Assembly (NCBI GenBank): GCA_947567595.1
Contig: CANOMQ010000010.1
Span: 46,268-110,267 of the forward strand
From: an uncultured Lachnospiraceae bacterium
GTDB lineage: Bacteria > Bacillota > Clostridia > Lachnospirales > Lachnospiraceae
DNA: 64,000 nt
Direction of reading: 5' to 3'
The stretch's first letter is position 1. Each line of letters opens with the position of its first letter. Shown here piece after piece: positions 33,502-42,849 of the stretch. A model generated the notes under the pieces. It did no database searches. It saw only the letters and a list, made by a program, of their open reading frames with translations, and was not told the DNA's origin. A program made the translations under genes and the position numbers.

Positions 33502-34565
33502 AAAAAAATGTGGACTTAAACGGAAAGACGATACTGGTGACGGGGGCTGCAGGCTTTATCGGCGCAAACCTTACGCTTGCACTGCTAAAAAACGTGGGGC
33601 AGGTGACCGTCATCGGGATTGACAACATGAATGATTACTATGATGTGTCGCTTAAGGAGTTTCGGCTTAATCAGATACGGGCACTTGAGAAGACGGTGGA
33701 CGGCAGCTTTGTGTTTGTGAAGGGCAGCATTGCGGACCGTAACTGTGTTGATGGGATTTTTGCAAAATATGAGCCGAGCGTGGTTGTCAATCTCGCGGCG
33801 CAGGCGGGGGTGCGTTACAGCATTGAAAATCCTGACGCGTATGTCGAGTCCAACCTGATTGGCTTTTACAATATACTGGAAGCGTGCCGCCATAGCTTTG
33901 ACGACGGGAAGCGCGGTGTGGAGCATCTGGTGTATGCAAGCTCCTCTTCGGTATACGGCAGCAACAAGAAAATCCCGTATGCGACAGAGGATAAGGTGGA
34001 CAATCCGGTGTCCTTGTATGCGGCGACGAAAAAGTCAAATGAGCTTTTGGCGCACGCGTATTCCAAATTATATGGGATTGCGTCCACGGGGCTTCGGTTT
34101 TTCACGGTTTATGGACCTGCGGGGCGTCCGGATATGGCGTATTTCGGGTTCACCAATAATCTTGTTAAAAATGTAACAATCAAGATTTTTAATTACGGGA
34201 ACTGCAAGCGCGACTTTACGTATATTGATGACATCGTGACGGGAGTGCAGGCGGTCATGCAGTGCGCGCCGCTTCCAAATGAAGATGGCGTAAAATATAG
34301 CATCTATAATATCGGAAACAACAAGCCGGAAAATCTTTTGGATTTCGTGGAGATTTTGCAGGACGAGCTAAAGGCGGCAGGGGTGCTTCCTGAGGATTAT
34401 GATTTTGAGGCGCACAAGGAGCTTGTGGGAATGCAGCCGGGAGATGTCGAGGTCACGTATGCAGATGTGAGCGCGCTTGAGCGGGATTTTGGATTTAAGC
34501 CGGACACAGGTCTACGGGACGGGCTTCGGAAATTTGCGCAGTGGTATCGGGAGTTTTATGCGTGA
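33495..34565 (+). CDS. UDP-glucuronate 4-epimerase-like NAD-dependent epimerase
   Basis: A 356-residue short-chain dehydrogenase of the GalE type. The Rossmann loop is VTGAAGFIG, the catalytic Ser/Tyr/Lys set appears in ASSSSVYGS and YAATKKSNE, and GIDNMNDYYDVSLKEFRL is the block that marks UDP-glucuronate 4-epimerases. It makes UDP-galacturonate for capsule or exopolysaccharide. No glycosyltransferase genes are close. It overlaps the preceding TPR-like gene. Confidence 0.88.
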   Translation: MLEKNVDLNGKTILVTGAAGFIGANLTLALLKNVGQVTVIGIDNMNDYYDVSLKEFRLNQIRALEKTVDGSFVFVKGSIADRNCVDGIFAKYEPSVVVNLAAQAGVRYSIENPDAYVESNLIGFYNILEACRHSFDDGKRGVEHLVYASSSSVYGSNKKIPYATEDKVDNPVSLYAATKKSNELLAHAYSKLYGIASTGLRFFTVYGPAGRPDMAYFGFTNNLVKNVTIKIFNYGNCKRDFTYIDDIVTGVQAVMQCAPLPNEDGVKYSIYNIGNNKPENLLDFVEILQDELKAAGVLPEDYDFEAHKELVGMQPGDVEVTYADVSALERDFGFKPDTGLRDGLRKFAQWYREFYA

Positions 34566-34656
34566 AATGATTGCAATTTGTCGGACGGATATTATATAAT
34601 AAAAAATAAGCAGTACATTTTTTTATAAAATTTATAAAAGGACGTGGAGGTTTTCA

Positions 34657-36348
34657 ATGGATTTTAATAGAAAAAAAGTACGACTTGGTGATTTGCTCGT
34701 TGAGGCTGGCTCCATCACGCAGGAGCAGCTTGCAAGGGCTCTTGAGAAGCAGAAAAAGACCGGAATGAAGCTTGGCGTGACGCTTGTCGATGAAGGAATT
34801 ATTACAGAGGACGATATTGCGGAGGCGCTTAGCCATCAGCTTGGTATTGAACTTGTGGATTTGCAGAATATCAATGTGGACAATGCGGTCACGAAGCTGG
34901 TACCTGTTAATATTTTGAAAAAGTACACGATGATTCCGTTTGCGTTCAGTGAGCGGAATAAAAACGTGCTTCGTGTGGCGATGGAAAATCCGCTGGATAC
35001 GTATGCGCAGGAGGATATTTCGATTATCACGAACTATCAGGTGGAGCCTGTCGTTGCGACGACGAGAAGCATCATGCTTGCGATTGACAAGTACCACGGT
35101 CAGAGCGAGATGAAGAGCGCCCTGAACCAGTACGCGAAGGAAAAGCGGCTTGAGGTTGAGGTAGACGAACAGGAGCAGGAGGATATCAACAGCTCGCCGA
35201 TTGTAAAGCTGGTTAAGGAAATGATTGACCTTGCCGTGCGGCAGCGTGCGTCGGATATACATATTGAGCCGATGGAGGAGTATATCCGTGTCCGGTATCG
35301 TATCGACGGTGTGATGCAGAAGAAGGCGACGTACAATGTGTCGGTGCTTCCGGCGATTATTGCGCGTATCAAGATTATCGGCGGCATGGACATTTCCGAG
35401 AAGAGAAAGCCGCAGGACGGACGTATCACGCAGGTGGTAGACCATGTGGAGTACGATATCCGTGTTTCGATTTTGCCGACGGTGTTTGGCGAGAAGGTCG
35501 TTATGCGACTTACGGCGAAAATGGCGCTCACAAGGGAGAAGAGCCAGCTTGGCTTAAAGCCCTATGAGCTGGAACAGTTTGACTATATTATCAGCAATCC
35601 GCACGGGATTTTGCTTGTTACGGGACCGACCGGAAGCGGTAAATCGACGACGCTTTACACGGCGCTGAGTGAGCTGAACACGGACGGGGTGAATATCATC
35701 ACGGTTGAGGATCCAGTCGAGGCGAATATTGACGGTATCAATCAGGTTCAGGTCAATCCGAAGGCGGAATTGACGTTTGCGAGTGCGCTGCGTTCGATTT
35801 TGCGACAAGACCCGGATATTATCATGATTGGTGAGATTCGAGACGGCGAGACGGCTTCCATTGCGGTACAGGCGTCCATCACGGGGCATTTGGTGGTAAG
35901 CACGCTGCATACGAACTCGGCGGCAAGTTCGATTACGCGACTTGAGGATATGGGCGTTGAGTCTTATCTGATAGCAGATTCTGTGATTGGCGTTATCGCG
36001 CAGCGACTTGTAAGACGGCTTTGCCCGACCTGCAAAAAGCCAAGGCAGGCGACTGTTGACGAGAAGCGGTTCATGGGCGTGGACGAGGATAAGGACATTA
36101 CGATTTATGAGCCGTGCGGGTGCTCAAAGTGCGATAATGTGGGTTATAAGGGACGTATCGGTGTGTATGAGATTATGCGAATGACGCCGACGCTAAAAAA
36201 GATTGTCAGTGCAAGACAGGGCGCGGACGTGCTCAAGGAAAAGGCGATTGAGGAGGGCATGAGGACGCTTCGTATGAGCGGCTCGGAGTATGTGCTGGAA
36301 GGGATTACGTCTTATTCGGAGGTTGTCAGGATTTCGTTTGACTCATAA
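34657..36348 (+). CDS. pilB: Type IV pilus / type II secretion assembly ATPase (PilB/GspE)
   Basis: A 563-residue hexameric ATPase of the PilB/GspE/ComGA type. The N-terminal regulatory domain (MDFNRKKVRLGDLLVEAG...) spans about 150 residues. The catalytic part holds the Asp box, Walker A GPTGSGKST, Walker B IIMIGEIRDGE and the four-Cys zinc motif LCPTCKK...CGCSKCDN. It powers assembly of a pilus or pseudopilus. No pilC, pilT, pilin or prepilin-peptidase gene is in the window. The product could serve DNA uptake together with ComEA/ComEC. GGACGTGGAGG precedes ATG 34657. Confidence 0.92.
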   Translation: MDFNRKKVRLGDLLVEAGSITQEQLARALEKQKKTGMKLGVTLVDEGIITEDDIAEALSHQLGIELVDLQNINVDNAVTKLVPVNILKKYTMIPFAFSERNKNVLRVAMENPLDTYAQEDISIITNYQVEPVVATTRSIMLAIDKYHGQSEMKSALNQYAKEKRLEVEVDEQEQEDINSSPIVKLVKEMIDLAVRQRASDIHIEPMEEYIRVRYRIDGVMQKKATYNVSVLPAIIARIKIIGGMDISEKRKPQDGRITQVVDHVEYDIRVSILPTVFGEKVVMRLTAKMALTREKSQLGLKPYELEQFDYIISNPHGILLVTGPTGSGKSTTLYTALSELNTDGVNIITVEDPVEANIDGINQVQVNPKAELTFASALRSILRQDPDIIMIGEIRDGETASIAVQASITGHLVVSTLHTNSAASSITRLEDMGVESYLIADSVIGVIAQRLVRRLCPTCKKPRQATVDEKRFMGVDEDKDITIYEPCGCSKCDNVGYKGRIGVYEIMRMTPTLKKIVSARQGADVLKEKAIEEGMRTLRMSGSEYVLEGITSYSEVVRISFDS

Positions 36349-36366
36349 ATAAAAATATATTAAGAT

Positions 36367-36404
36367 AAAAAGCTGCGCATTCCAACATCAATGCGCAGCT
36401 TTTT
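36367..36404. terminator. Bidirectional rho-independent terminator
   Basis: AAAAAGCTGCGCATT and AATGCGCAGCTTTTT form a perfect 15-bp stem with an eight-base loop between the converging pilB and ACT genes. Confidence 0.9.
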
Positions 36405-36412
36405 GTACTGTT

Positions 36413-36817
36413 TTATAATACGGTATATCCTTTTTGTTTCAGCACATTTTCCACCATCTTCGGCTCCTCCGTATGGAATACCATAATCGGTTTGCCGGAC
36501 TGGCGGTTGAAGGATAGGTACAGATAGTCCAAACTGATGTTACCGTCACTGATAGAGCCAAGCAGTTTGTTGAGGTTTCCGACCTCGTCCGTGATTTCCA
36601 CGCCGATAACATTGACCATACGGCACAGATAGCCGCTTTCATTGAGCGCCTTGCACGCCGTTTCGGGCTCGGACACGACCATGCGCACAATCCCGTACTC
36701 GGCGCTGTCGTTCGTGACGGAGCCGAGGATATTGATTTGGTTGTCCAGCAGGATTTTCGTGATATCCTGCATGGCGCCTTTTTTATTTTCGGCGTAAATT
36801 GATATTTGTTTTAACAT
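36413..36817 (-). CDS. Tandem ACT-domain protein
   Basis: A 134-residue protein made of two ACT domains (IYAENKKGAMQDITKIL about 6-70; VIGVEITDEVGNLNKLL about 71-134). ACT pairs bind amino acids and often regulate. The start at 36817 has AAAGGGA upstream; an in-frame ATG at 36877 is further away. It lies downstream of iorB with a gap of about 110 bases, an arrangement that suggests sensing of an aromatic or branched-chain amino acid for the indolepyruvate enzyme. The ligand is not known. Confidence 0.8.
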   Translation of the reverse strand: MLKQISIYAENKKGAMQDITKILLDNQINILGSVTNDSAEYGIVRMVVSEPETACKALNESGYLCRMVNVIGVEITDEVGNLNKLLGSISDGNISLDYLYLSFNRQSGKPIMVFHTEEPKMVENVLKQKGYTVL

Positions 36818-36928
36818 TTGAAAAAACCATTCCCTTTCCGCAAAGAAAGCTTTGCAAATTTTGGTATCATCATACACCCAAGAGCAGGGTATGTCTTGTA
36901 AAATATCTTCTTTTTATGCAATTGTGTG

Positions 36929-37501
36929 TTATGCAATCGCATATCCTGCCCCAAATGCGGCTTTATTGATGTCAACCGTCTTTGGCGGAACAGTCTGCTC
37001 AATCACTTCAATCCATTTTTCCTTTTCAAAATCCATACGCTTTGCGGCAACACCGATGATAATGGTGTTAAACACCTTTGGATTGCCAAGCTTTTTCGCC
37101 TCTGCCATCGCGTCCACCGCAATGACGTTGTGGTGCTCCTTAAGTGTTTCAATAATATTTTCGGGATACTGCGCCGCACCTGTCACAACCGTAATCGGAT
37201 CAATGCGCTGGTCGTTTACAATGATAACGCCGTCCTTTTTAAGAAAATGTGCGTATCTTAACGCTTCAAGGCGCTCAAACGCAATCAGCACGTCTGCCTG
37301 CCCTTCCTCGACAATCGGCTCCGCAACCGCCTTGCCATAGCGCACAAACGTCACGACGCTTCCGCCGCGCTGTGCCATTCCGTGCACCTCGGAAAGCTTT
37401 ACGTCAAAGCCTGCCTTTGTGGTGATACCGCCAAGAATACGGCTTGTCAACAGGGTTCCCTGTCCTCCGACGCCAACAATCATGATATTTTTCGTTGTCA
37501 T
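36929..37501 (-). CDS. iorB: Indolepyruvate:ferredoxin oxidoreductase, beta subunit
   Basis: A 190-residue gamma/beta-type domain protein of the 2-oxoacid:ferredoxin oxidoreductase group. IMIVGVGGQGTLLTSRILG begins the domain and SEVHGMAQRGGSVVTFVRYG is its signature. With IorA it oxidises aryl pyruvates (from Trp, Tyr, Phe) to aryl-acetyl-CoA, reducing ferredoxin. It starts 21 bases after iorA on the minus strand. The gene is complete. Confidence 0.95.
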   Translation of the reverse strand: MTTKNIMIVGVGGQGTLLTSRILGGITTKAGFDVKLSEVHGMAQRGGSVVTFVRYGKAVAEPIVEEGQADVLIAFERLEALRYAHFLKKDGVIIVNDQRIDPITVVTGAAQYPENIIETLKEHHNVIAVDAMAEAKKLGNPKVFNTIIIGVAAKRMDFEKEKWIEVIEQTVPPKTVDINKAAFGAGYAIA

Positions 37502-37521
37502 TTTATCTCATTCCTCCAATC

Positions 37522-39258
37522 TCAATCAACACGTTCTATGGCGTCAAATTTGCAGCGTTTCATACAAAGCCCGCAGCCGTTGCACATCGTGTCGTCAATT
37601 TTTACCGTGCCGTCCTCGTTCTTCGTGATGGCAGGACAGCCGGGCACAAGGCACATGCCGCACTTCTTGCACTTTTCAGGGATTGCGACGCACTTTGCCT
37701 TTGTCGCCTGCGATTTTAACAGGGCGCATGGCGCGCACACGATAATCACCGATACTTCATCGCGCGCAACTTCGCGTTTGACAACGGTTTCCAGCTCGTC
37801 AACATCAAACGCGTCAACCTCATACACATGCTCCACGCCGATTGCCTTGCACAGATGATAGAGGCTGATTGCTTTTGTTTCTTTGCCATTTAACATTTTT
37901 CCCGTGGCGGCATGATCTTGGTGTCCAGTCATGCCCGTTGTTGAATTATCCAAAATCATGACCGTGCCGGTCGCCTGATTGTATACCATGTTCATCAGCG
38001 AGTTGACGCCTGTATGCAAAAAGGTCGAGTCGCCAATCAGCGCAACCCAGTTCTTGATATAATCCTTGCCCTTTGCCTTTTCCATGCCGTGCAGTGTGGA
38101 AATGGACGCACCCATGCAGACGGTCGTGTCAATGACGTTTAGCGGTGCAACTGCGCCGAGTGTGTAGCAGCCAATGTCGCCCGCGCCGTGAATGCCAAGC
38201 TTTTTGAGCACAGAGAACGTACTCCTGTGCGGACAGCCCGGACAAAGAATGGGCGGACGTGCCGGAACCTGTGCGGCTTTCGCAAGGTCAAGCGTTTCGC
38301 CAAGCACGCGCTCACGTATCATATTTGCGCTGTATTCGCCCTGTAAGGTAAAGAGGTCTTTTCCGATACATTGGATACCCCATGATTTTACCTGTTCCTC
38401 GATTAATGGTTCAAGCTCCTCGAAGATATAGAGCGTTTCGACCTTTGACGCAAATTCCTCAATCAGTTTTCTTGGAAGCGGGTGCACAAGACCAAGCTTT
38501 AAGACGCTGGCGTTGGGCATTGCCTCCGCTACATATGTATAAGGAATACCGCTTGTGATAAAGCCAACCTTGGTATCCTTGTAAACTGCCTTGTTAATCT
38601 CAAATCCGCAGGCGTCTTCTGCCATCTGCTTCAGGCGGTTTTCCACATGGACATGGCGTCCCTTTGCGTTTACCGGCATCATGACATGCTTTGTGGCGTT
38701 GCGCTCATACGGCTTGTCGGGTACTTCCTCGCGCGCCTCCAAGGTGACAGGCCCCTGCGAATGCGCAAGCCTTGTCGTGGTACGAATCATGACAGGCGTG
38801 TCATATTTTTCGCTGTACTCGAATGCGAGTTTGGTAAAATCCTTTGCCTCCTGTGAGTCGGACGGCTCCAACACGGGAACCTGTGCGACGCGTGCGACAC
38901 AGCGCGAGTCCTGCTCGTTTTGCGACGAATAAAGCCCGGGGTCGTCGGCTGCAACCAGTACCAGTCCGCCGTTTGCGCCGATATAGGAAACGGTATAAAG
39001 CGGATCACTTGCCACGTTGACGCCGACCATTTTCATAGAAGCCATCGCGCGCACGCCGCTGATGGACGCGCCGATTGCGACTTCCATGGCAACCTTTTCA
39101 TTTGGCGCCCACTCCGCATAGATTTCAGGGTATTTTACAATGTTTTCGCTGATTTCGGTGCTCGGTGTGCCGGGATATGCGCTCGACACCTTGACACCTG
39201 CCTCATAAGCTCCACGGGCAATCGCTTCGTTGCCCAGCATAATTTTTTGTTCGCTCAT
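37522..39258 (-). CDS. iorA: Indolepyruvate:ferredoxin oxidoreductase, alpha subunit
   Basis: A 578-residue IorA. KVSSAYPGTPSTE is the N-terminal pyrimidine-side block. The TPP-binding domain has GDIGCYTLG and GDSTFLHTGVNSL (the GDG-like motif). The end carries two 4Fe-4S ferredoxin motifs, CKKCGMCLVPGCP and CNGCGLCMKRC. It catalyses oxidative decarboxylation of aromatic 2-oxo acids with IorB. ATG 39258 is taken as the start; TTG 39270 in frame is closer to the AGGAAGG site. A TGACAG-GC-GTGTCA near-palindrome occurs inside the gene. Confidence 0.95.
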   Translation of the reverse strand: MSEQKIMLGNEAIARGAYEAGVKVSSAYPGTPSTEISENIVKYPEIYAEWAPNEKVAMEVAIGASISGVRAMASMKMVGVNVASDPLYTVSYIGANGGLVLVAADDPGLYSSQNEQDSRCVARVAQVPVLEPSDSQEAKDFTKLAFEYSEKYDTPVMIRTTTRLAHSQGPVTLEAREEVPDKPYERNATKHVMMPVNAKGRHVHVENRLKQMAEDACGFEINKAVYKDTKVGFITSGIPYTYVAEAMPNASVLKLGLVHPLPRKLIEEFASKVETLYIFEELEPLIEEQVKSWGIQCIGKDLFTLQGEYSANMIRERVLGETLDLAKAAQVPARPPILCPGCPHRSTFSVLKKLGIHGAGDIGCYTLGAVAPLNVIDTTVCMGASISTLHGMEKAKGKDYIKNWVALIGDSTFLHTGVNSLMNMVYNQATGTVMILDNSTTGMTGHQDHAATGKMLNGKETKAISLYHLCKAIGVEHVYEVDAFDVDELETVVKREVARDEVSVIIVCAPCALLKSQATKAKCVAIPEKCKKCGMCLVPGCPAITKNEDGTVKIDDTMCNGCGLCMKRCKFDAIERVD

Positions 39259-39320
39259 TTGCCAATTCAATTCCTTCCTATATAATTGTTTTGTTGTTTA
39301 TCGTATTGCCTATCTTTATT

Positions 39321-39349
39321 ATGATAGAAAAAAAATGCGTAGAAGTCAA
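39321..39349 (-). promoter_or_regulatory. Sigma-A-like promoter for iorA-iorB
   Basis: On the minus strand TTGACT (39344-39349) and TATCAT (39321-39326) with a 17-base spacer. Confidence 0.55.
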
Positions 39350-39464
39350 CGAAAAATATGATGAAAAGTATCTGAAAATGTATTATAGTATAAAATAGGT
39401 TGGGTTATAGAGGAGATAGCGGAGATTGGAAAAGATAGGAACTTCGACATAAAGGGGGATTATT

Positions 39465-41816
39465 ATGACATTAAAGGAATTACCAATCGGAAAAACCGCC
39501 ACGATTTTGACGGTGGGCGGGGAAGGCGCGCTGCGGCAGCATTTTCTTGATATGGGCGTCATTCCGAACGCAGACGTGCGCATGATTAAATATGCGCCGA
39601 TGGGAGACCCCGTGGAGCTGCAAATCCACGGCTATGAACTGACGCTGCGGCTTGCGGACGCGGAACAAATAGAGATTACGAATGTGCGGGACGAGGACGC
39701 GCTTTCCACAAAGGGCGCGCCGCAAAGCAAGGATAAGCTGCGCGCAAAGGCACATCACCCGGGACTTGGCGAGGGCGGAAAATATCACGTAAAGGCAGAT
39801 GAGCACCCATTGCCAAGCGGGGAGCGGATTACGTTTGCGCTTGTGGGAAACCAAAACTGCGGGAAAACGACGCTCTTTAATGCGCTGACAGGCTCCAACC
39901 AGCACGTGGGGAATTTTCCCGGCGTGACGGTGGATAAAAAGGAGGGGGCGATTAAGGGAAAGCCTGATACGCTTGTGACAGACCTGCCCGGTATTTATTC
40001 CATGTCGCCGTATTCGAGCGAGGAGATTGTGACAAGGCGCTTCGTGCTTGATGAGCACCCGAAGGGGATTATCAACATTGTGGACGCGACCAATATCGAG
40101 CGCAATCTTTATCTGACCATGCAGCTTTTGGAGCTGGACGTTCCGATGGTGCTTGCCTTAAATATGATGGACGAGGTGCGCGAGAACGGGGGCGCTGTCC
40201 GTGTCAATGAGCTTGAGGAAATGCTTGGCATTCCTGTCGTGCCGATTTCCGCGGCAAAAAACGAGGGCATTGCGGAGCTGAAAGACCACGCAATGCACGT
40301 GGCAAAATATCAGGAGCGTCCGGGAAGGCAGGATTTCTGTGAGGCGGACGACCACGGCGGGGCGGTGCACCGCTGTCTGCACGGTATTATGCATTTGATT
40401 GAAGACCATGCAAAGAGCGCGGGCGTGCCTCTGCGGTTTGCGGCGGCGAAGCTTGCGGAGGGCGACAGCCTGATTTTGGAGCGGCTTTCCTTAGATGAGA
40501 ATGAACAGGAGACGCTGGAGCATATTATTTGTCAGATGGAGAAGGAGCGCGGAATGGACAGGGCGGCGGCAATCGCGGATATGCGCTTTTCGTTTATCAA
40601 CAAAATCTGCAGGGAGGCTGTGGTAAAGCCAAGGGAGAGTAAGGAGCACGCAAGGAGCGCCAAGATTGATAAAATTTTAACAGGAAAATATACGGCAATC
40701 CCGACATTTATCGGGATTATGGGACTGGTGTTCTGGCTGACGTTTAATGTTGTCGGGGCTGGTCTTTCGGCGGTTTTGGAATGGCTTATCGGAGCGCTTA
40801 CGGACGCGGTGGCGCTTGCAATGGAGGCAGGAAATGTGAACGCGGTATTGCAGTCGCTTGTGCTTGACGGCATTTTTAACGGTGTGGGCAGTGTTTTGAG
40901 CTTTCTGCCGACGATTGTGACGCTGTTCTTTTTCCTGTCGCTTTTGGAGGACAGTGGGTACATGGCGCGCGTGGCGTTTGTGATGGATAAGCTGCTGCGC
41001 AAAATCGGACTTTCCGGGCGCAGCATTGTGCCAATGCTGATTGGGTTTGGCTGCACGGTGCCGGGTGTGATGGCAAGCAGGACGCTGCCCTCGGAGCGGG
41101 ACAGGAAGCTGACCATTTTGCTCACGCCGTTTATGAGCTGTTCGGCGAAGCTGCCGATTTATGTGTTTTTTACGGCGGCGTTTTTTGCGCGTTACAAGGC
41201 GCTTGTCATGATTGGGCTTTATGTGGGCGGTATTTTGGTCGGCATTCTGACGGCGCTTTTTATGAAGACGTTTTTGTTCAAGGGCGAGGCGGTGCCGTTT
41301 GTGATGGAGCTGCCCAATTACCGTATGCCTGCCGCAAAGAATGTTGCGCAGCTTTTATGGGAGAAGGCGAAGGACTTTATCCAGCGGGCGTTTACGGTGA
41401 TTTTTATCGCGACGATCGTGATTTGGTTTTTGCAGAATTTTGACACGGGGTTAAATGTGGTGACCAATTCGCAGGAGAGTATGCTTGCGGTGGCGGCAGG
41501 CTTTATCGCGCCTGTTTTTGCCCCGCTTGGCTTTGGCGACTGGCGGATTTCGACGGCTTTAATCACAGGCTTTATGGCAAAGGAGAGCGTGGTGTCAACG
41601 ATTTCCGTGCTGTTTGGCAGCGTGGAGGCATTGCAGGCGGCGCTTACACCTGTTTCTGCTGCGGCACTGCTGGTATTTTGTCTGTTGTATACGCCCTGTG
41701 TTGCGGCGGTGGCGTCGGTGAGGCGGGAGCTTGGAACGAAATGGGCGCTTGTGGTGGTGGCAGGGCAGTGCGCGATTGCGTGGGTGTGCGCATTTGTTGT
41801 CAGCCTGTTCGGATAG
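39465..41816 (+). CDS. feoB: Ferrous iron transporter, FeoA-FeoB fusion
   Basis: A 783-residue membrane protein. Residues 1-75 are a FeoA (SH3-like) domain (LRQHFLDMGVIPNADV). A linker leads to the G domain: GNQNCGKTT (P loop), DLPGIYSMSP (G3) and LNMMDE (G4). The polytopic region has the two Gate motifs, one with GCTVPGVMASR. It imports Fe2+ with GTP hydrolysis. In most bacteria FeoA is separate, so this fusion fixes their stoichiometry. GGGGG and an eight-base gap precede ATG 39465. A 75-residue protein gene follows. Confidence 0.96.
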   Translation: MTLKELPIGKTATILTVGGEGALRQHFLDMGVIPNADVRMIKYAPMGDPVELQIHGYELTLRLADAEQIEITNVRDEDALSTKGAPQSKDKLRAKAHHPGLGEGGKYHVKADEHPLPSGERITFALVGNQNCGKTTLFNALTGSNQHVGNFPGVTVDKKEGAIKGKPDTLVTDLPGIYSMSPYSSEEIVTRRFVLDEHPKGIINIVDATNIERNLYLTMQLLELDVPMVLALNMMDEVRENGGAVRVNELEEMLGIPVVPISAAKNEGIAELKDHAMHVAKYQERPGRQDFCEADDHGGAVHRCLHGIMHLIEDHAKSAGVPLRFAAAKLAEGDSLILERLSLDENEQETLEHIICQMEKERGMDRAAAIADMRFSFINKICREAVVKPRESKEHARSAKIDKILTGKYTAIPTFIGIMGLVFWLTFNVVGAGLSAVLEWLIGALTDAVALAMEAGNVNAVLQSLVLDGIFNGVGSVLSFLPTIVTLFFFLSLLEDSGYMARVAFVMDKLLRKIGLSGRSIVPMLIGFGCTVPGVMASRTLPSERDRKLTILLTPFMSCSAKLPIYVFFTAAFFARYKALVMIGLYVGGILVGILTALFMKTFLFKGEAVPFVMELPNYRMPAAKNVAQLLWEKAKDFIQRAFTVIFIATIVIWFLQNFDTGLNVVTNSQESMLAVAAGFIAPVFAPLGFGDWRISTALITGFMAKESVVSTISVLFGSVEALQAALTPVSAAALLVFCLLYTPCVAAVASVRRELGTKWALVVVAGQCAIAWVCAFVVSLFG

Positions 41817-41848
41817 GCTTTGTTTGGGAAAATGGAAGGAGGATTGTT

Positions 41849-42076
41849 ATGGGCAGGGAATTTGATGAGAAGATGATTGATGACATTTTAAGGCATTTGG
41901 ACAACGAGCTGGAGCTTGGGGCGGCGAGAATGAGCGTCATTTTTGATGATGAGGCGGACGCTGATAAGACCGTATCGCATAAATGCTGTCACAGCTATGG
42001 GAAACCGGCGACGGAGACGGTCGGACTCCTGGATATGTACACGGATATGAACGCGGGGCAGCCGGACAGGAGTTGA
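41849..42076 (+). CDS. Small acidic protein of unknown function downstream of feoB
   Basis: A 75-residue protein, acidic N-terminus (GREFDEKMIDDILRHLDNELE), with a CCHS cluster near residue 49 and Asp/Glu-rich middle (DDEADAD). Its place 32 bases after feoAB and the Cys/His cluster suggest an iron-linked helper in the way FeoC is in other bacteria, but no similarity to FeoC is visible. GGAAGGAGG precedes ATG 41849. Confidence 0.55.
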   Translation: MGREFDEKMIDDILRHLDNELELGAARMSVIFDDEADADKTVSHKCCHSYGKPATETVGLLDMYTDMNAGQPDRS

Positions 42077-42088
42077 GAAAGGCGGGAG

Positions 42089-42502
42089 ATGATGAGACGG
42101 TTTGGCAAAAGGGGATTTTATCTGACTGCGTTTTTGGTTCTTTTGGTCATTGAGGTGCTGATTGCGCTGTTTGTGCATGACAGCTTTGTGCGTCCTTATT
42201 TAGGGGACGTGATTGTTGTTGTGGTCGTGTACTGCTTTGTGCGGATTTGGATACCGGAGCGCTTCCGGCTTATGCCGCTTTGGGTGTTTTTGTTTGCGGT
42301 ATTTGTGGAGGTTTTGCAGTATGTGCGGATTGTGGAGATTTTGGGCGTGCAGGACAATGCGTTTTTGCGCACGGTGATTGGGACGTCGTTTTCGTGGGGG
42401 GATATTTTGTGCTACACGGTCGGGTGTTTGGTTTTGGCGGCGTGGGAGGTGTGGTTGTGGAAATGGTGTCCGGACAATTCGGCGCAAAAGAAAAGAAAGT
42501 AA
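42089..42502 (+). CDS. DUF2809-like membrane protein
   Basis: A 137-residue protein with four TM segments. LGDVIVVVVVYCFVRIW, FVEVLQYVRIVEILG and SFSWGDILCYTVGC are the features of the uncharacterised DUF2809 family. It starts 12 bases after the small protein gene. No function is known. Confidence 0.8.
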   Translation: MMRRFGKRGFYLTAFLVLLVIEVLIALFVHDSFVRPYLGDVIVVVVVYCFVRIWIPERFRLMPLWVFLFAVFVEVLQYVRIVEILGVQDNAFLRTVIGTSFSWGDILCYTVGCLVLAAWEVWLWKWCPDNSAQKKRK

Positions 42503-42573
42503 AGAAAGAAATCATGATGCTTGAAAAATTGTGTAACTTTGGTATAATATAGGAAGTACAGGAGGTTTGCGGC

Positions 42574-42834
42574 GTGAAAATTGAGTATGCTAAAAAAGCA
42601 GTAAAATATATTGAATCGTTGGACAGACCGACAAAACAACGGATTAAAGCAGGCATTGAAGGTCTGACAGAAAATCCGCCAAAGGGTGACATCAGGGTTA
42701 TGCAAGGCTATTCGGACGGTAGAAAGCGGCTGAGAATAGGAAAATACAGAATAGTATATAATTACAATCAAAATGAAGGGATTAAAATATTATATATCAT
42801 GAATGTTGATGCAAGGGGCGATGTCTACAAGTAG
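42574..42834 (+). CDS. RelE/ParE-family toxin
   Basis: An 86-residue type II toxin: KKAVKYIESLDRPTKQRIKAGI is the N-terminal helical pair and GRKRLRIGKYRIVYNYNQNEGIKILYI is the RelE/ParE beta-sheet core with the basic residues that cleave ribosome-bound mRNA (or act on gyrase in ParE). Start is GTG 42574 after AGGAGG. The likely antitoxin follows 15 bases downstream, so the order is toxin first, as in higBA, not the usual antitoxin-first order. Confidence 0.85.
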   Translation: MKIEYAKKAVKYIESLDRPTKQRIKAGIEGLTENPPKGDIRVMQGYSDGRKRLRIGKYRIVYNYNQNEGIKILYIMNVDARGDVYK

Positions 42835-42849
42835 AAAGGAAGTGTTTGT

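Noticed and set aside
34654-35445. A 263-codon minus-strand frame opposite pilB
   Set aside because: Shadow of a well-conserved ATPase gene; composition dominated by Arg/Leu/His with no family signal.
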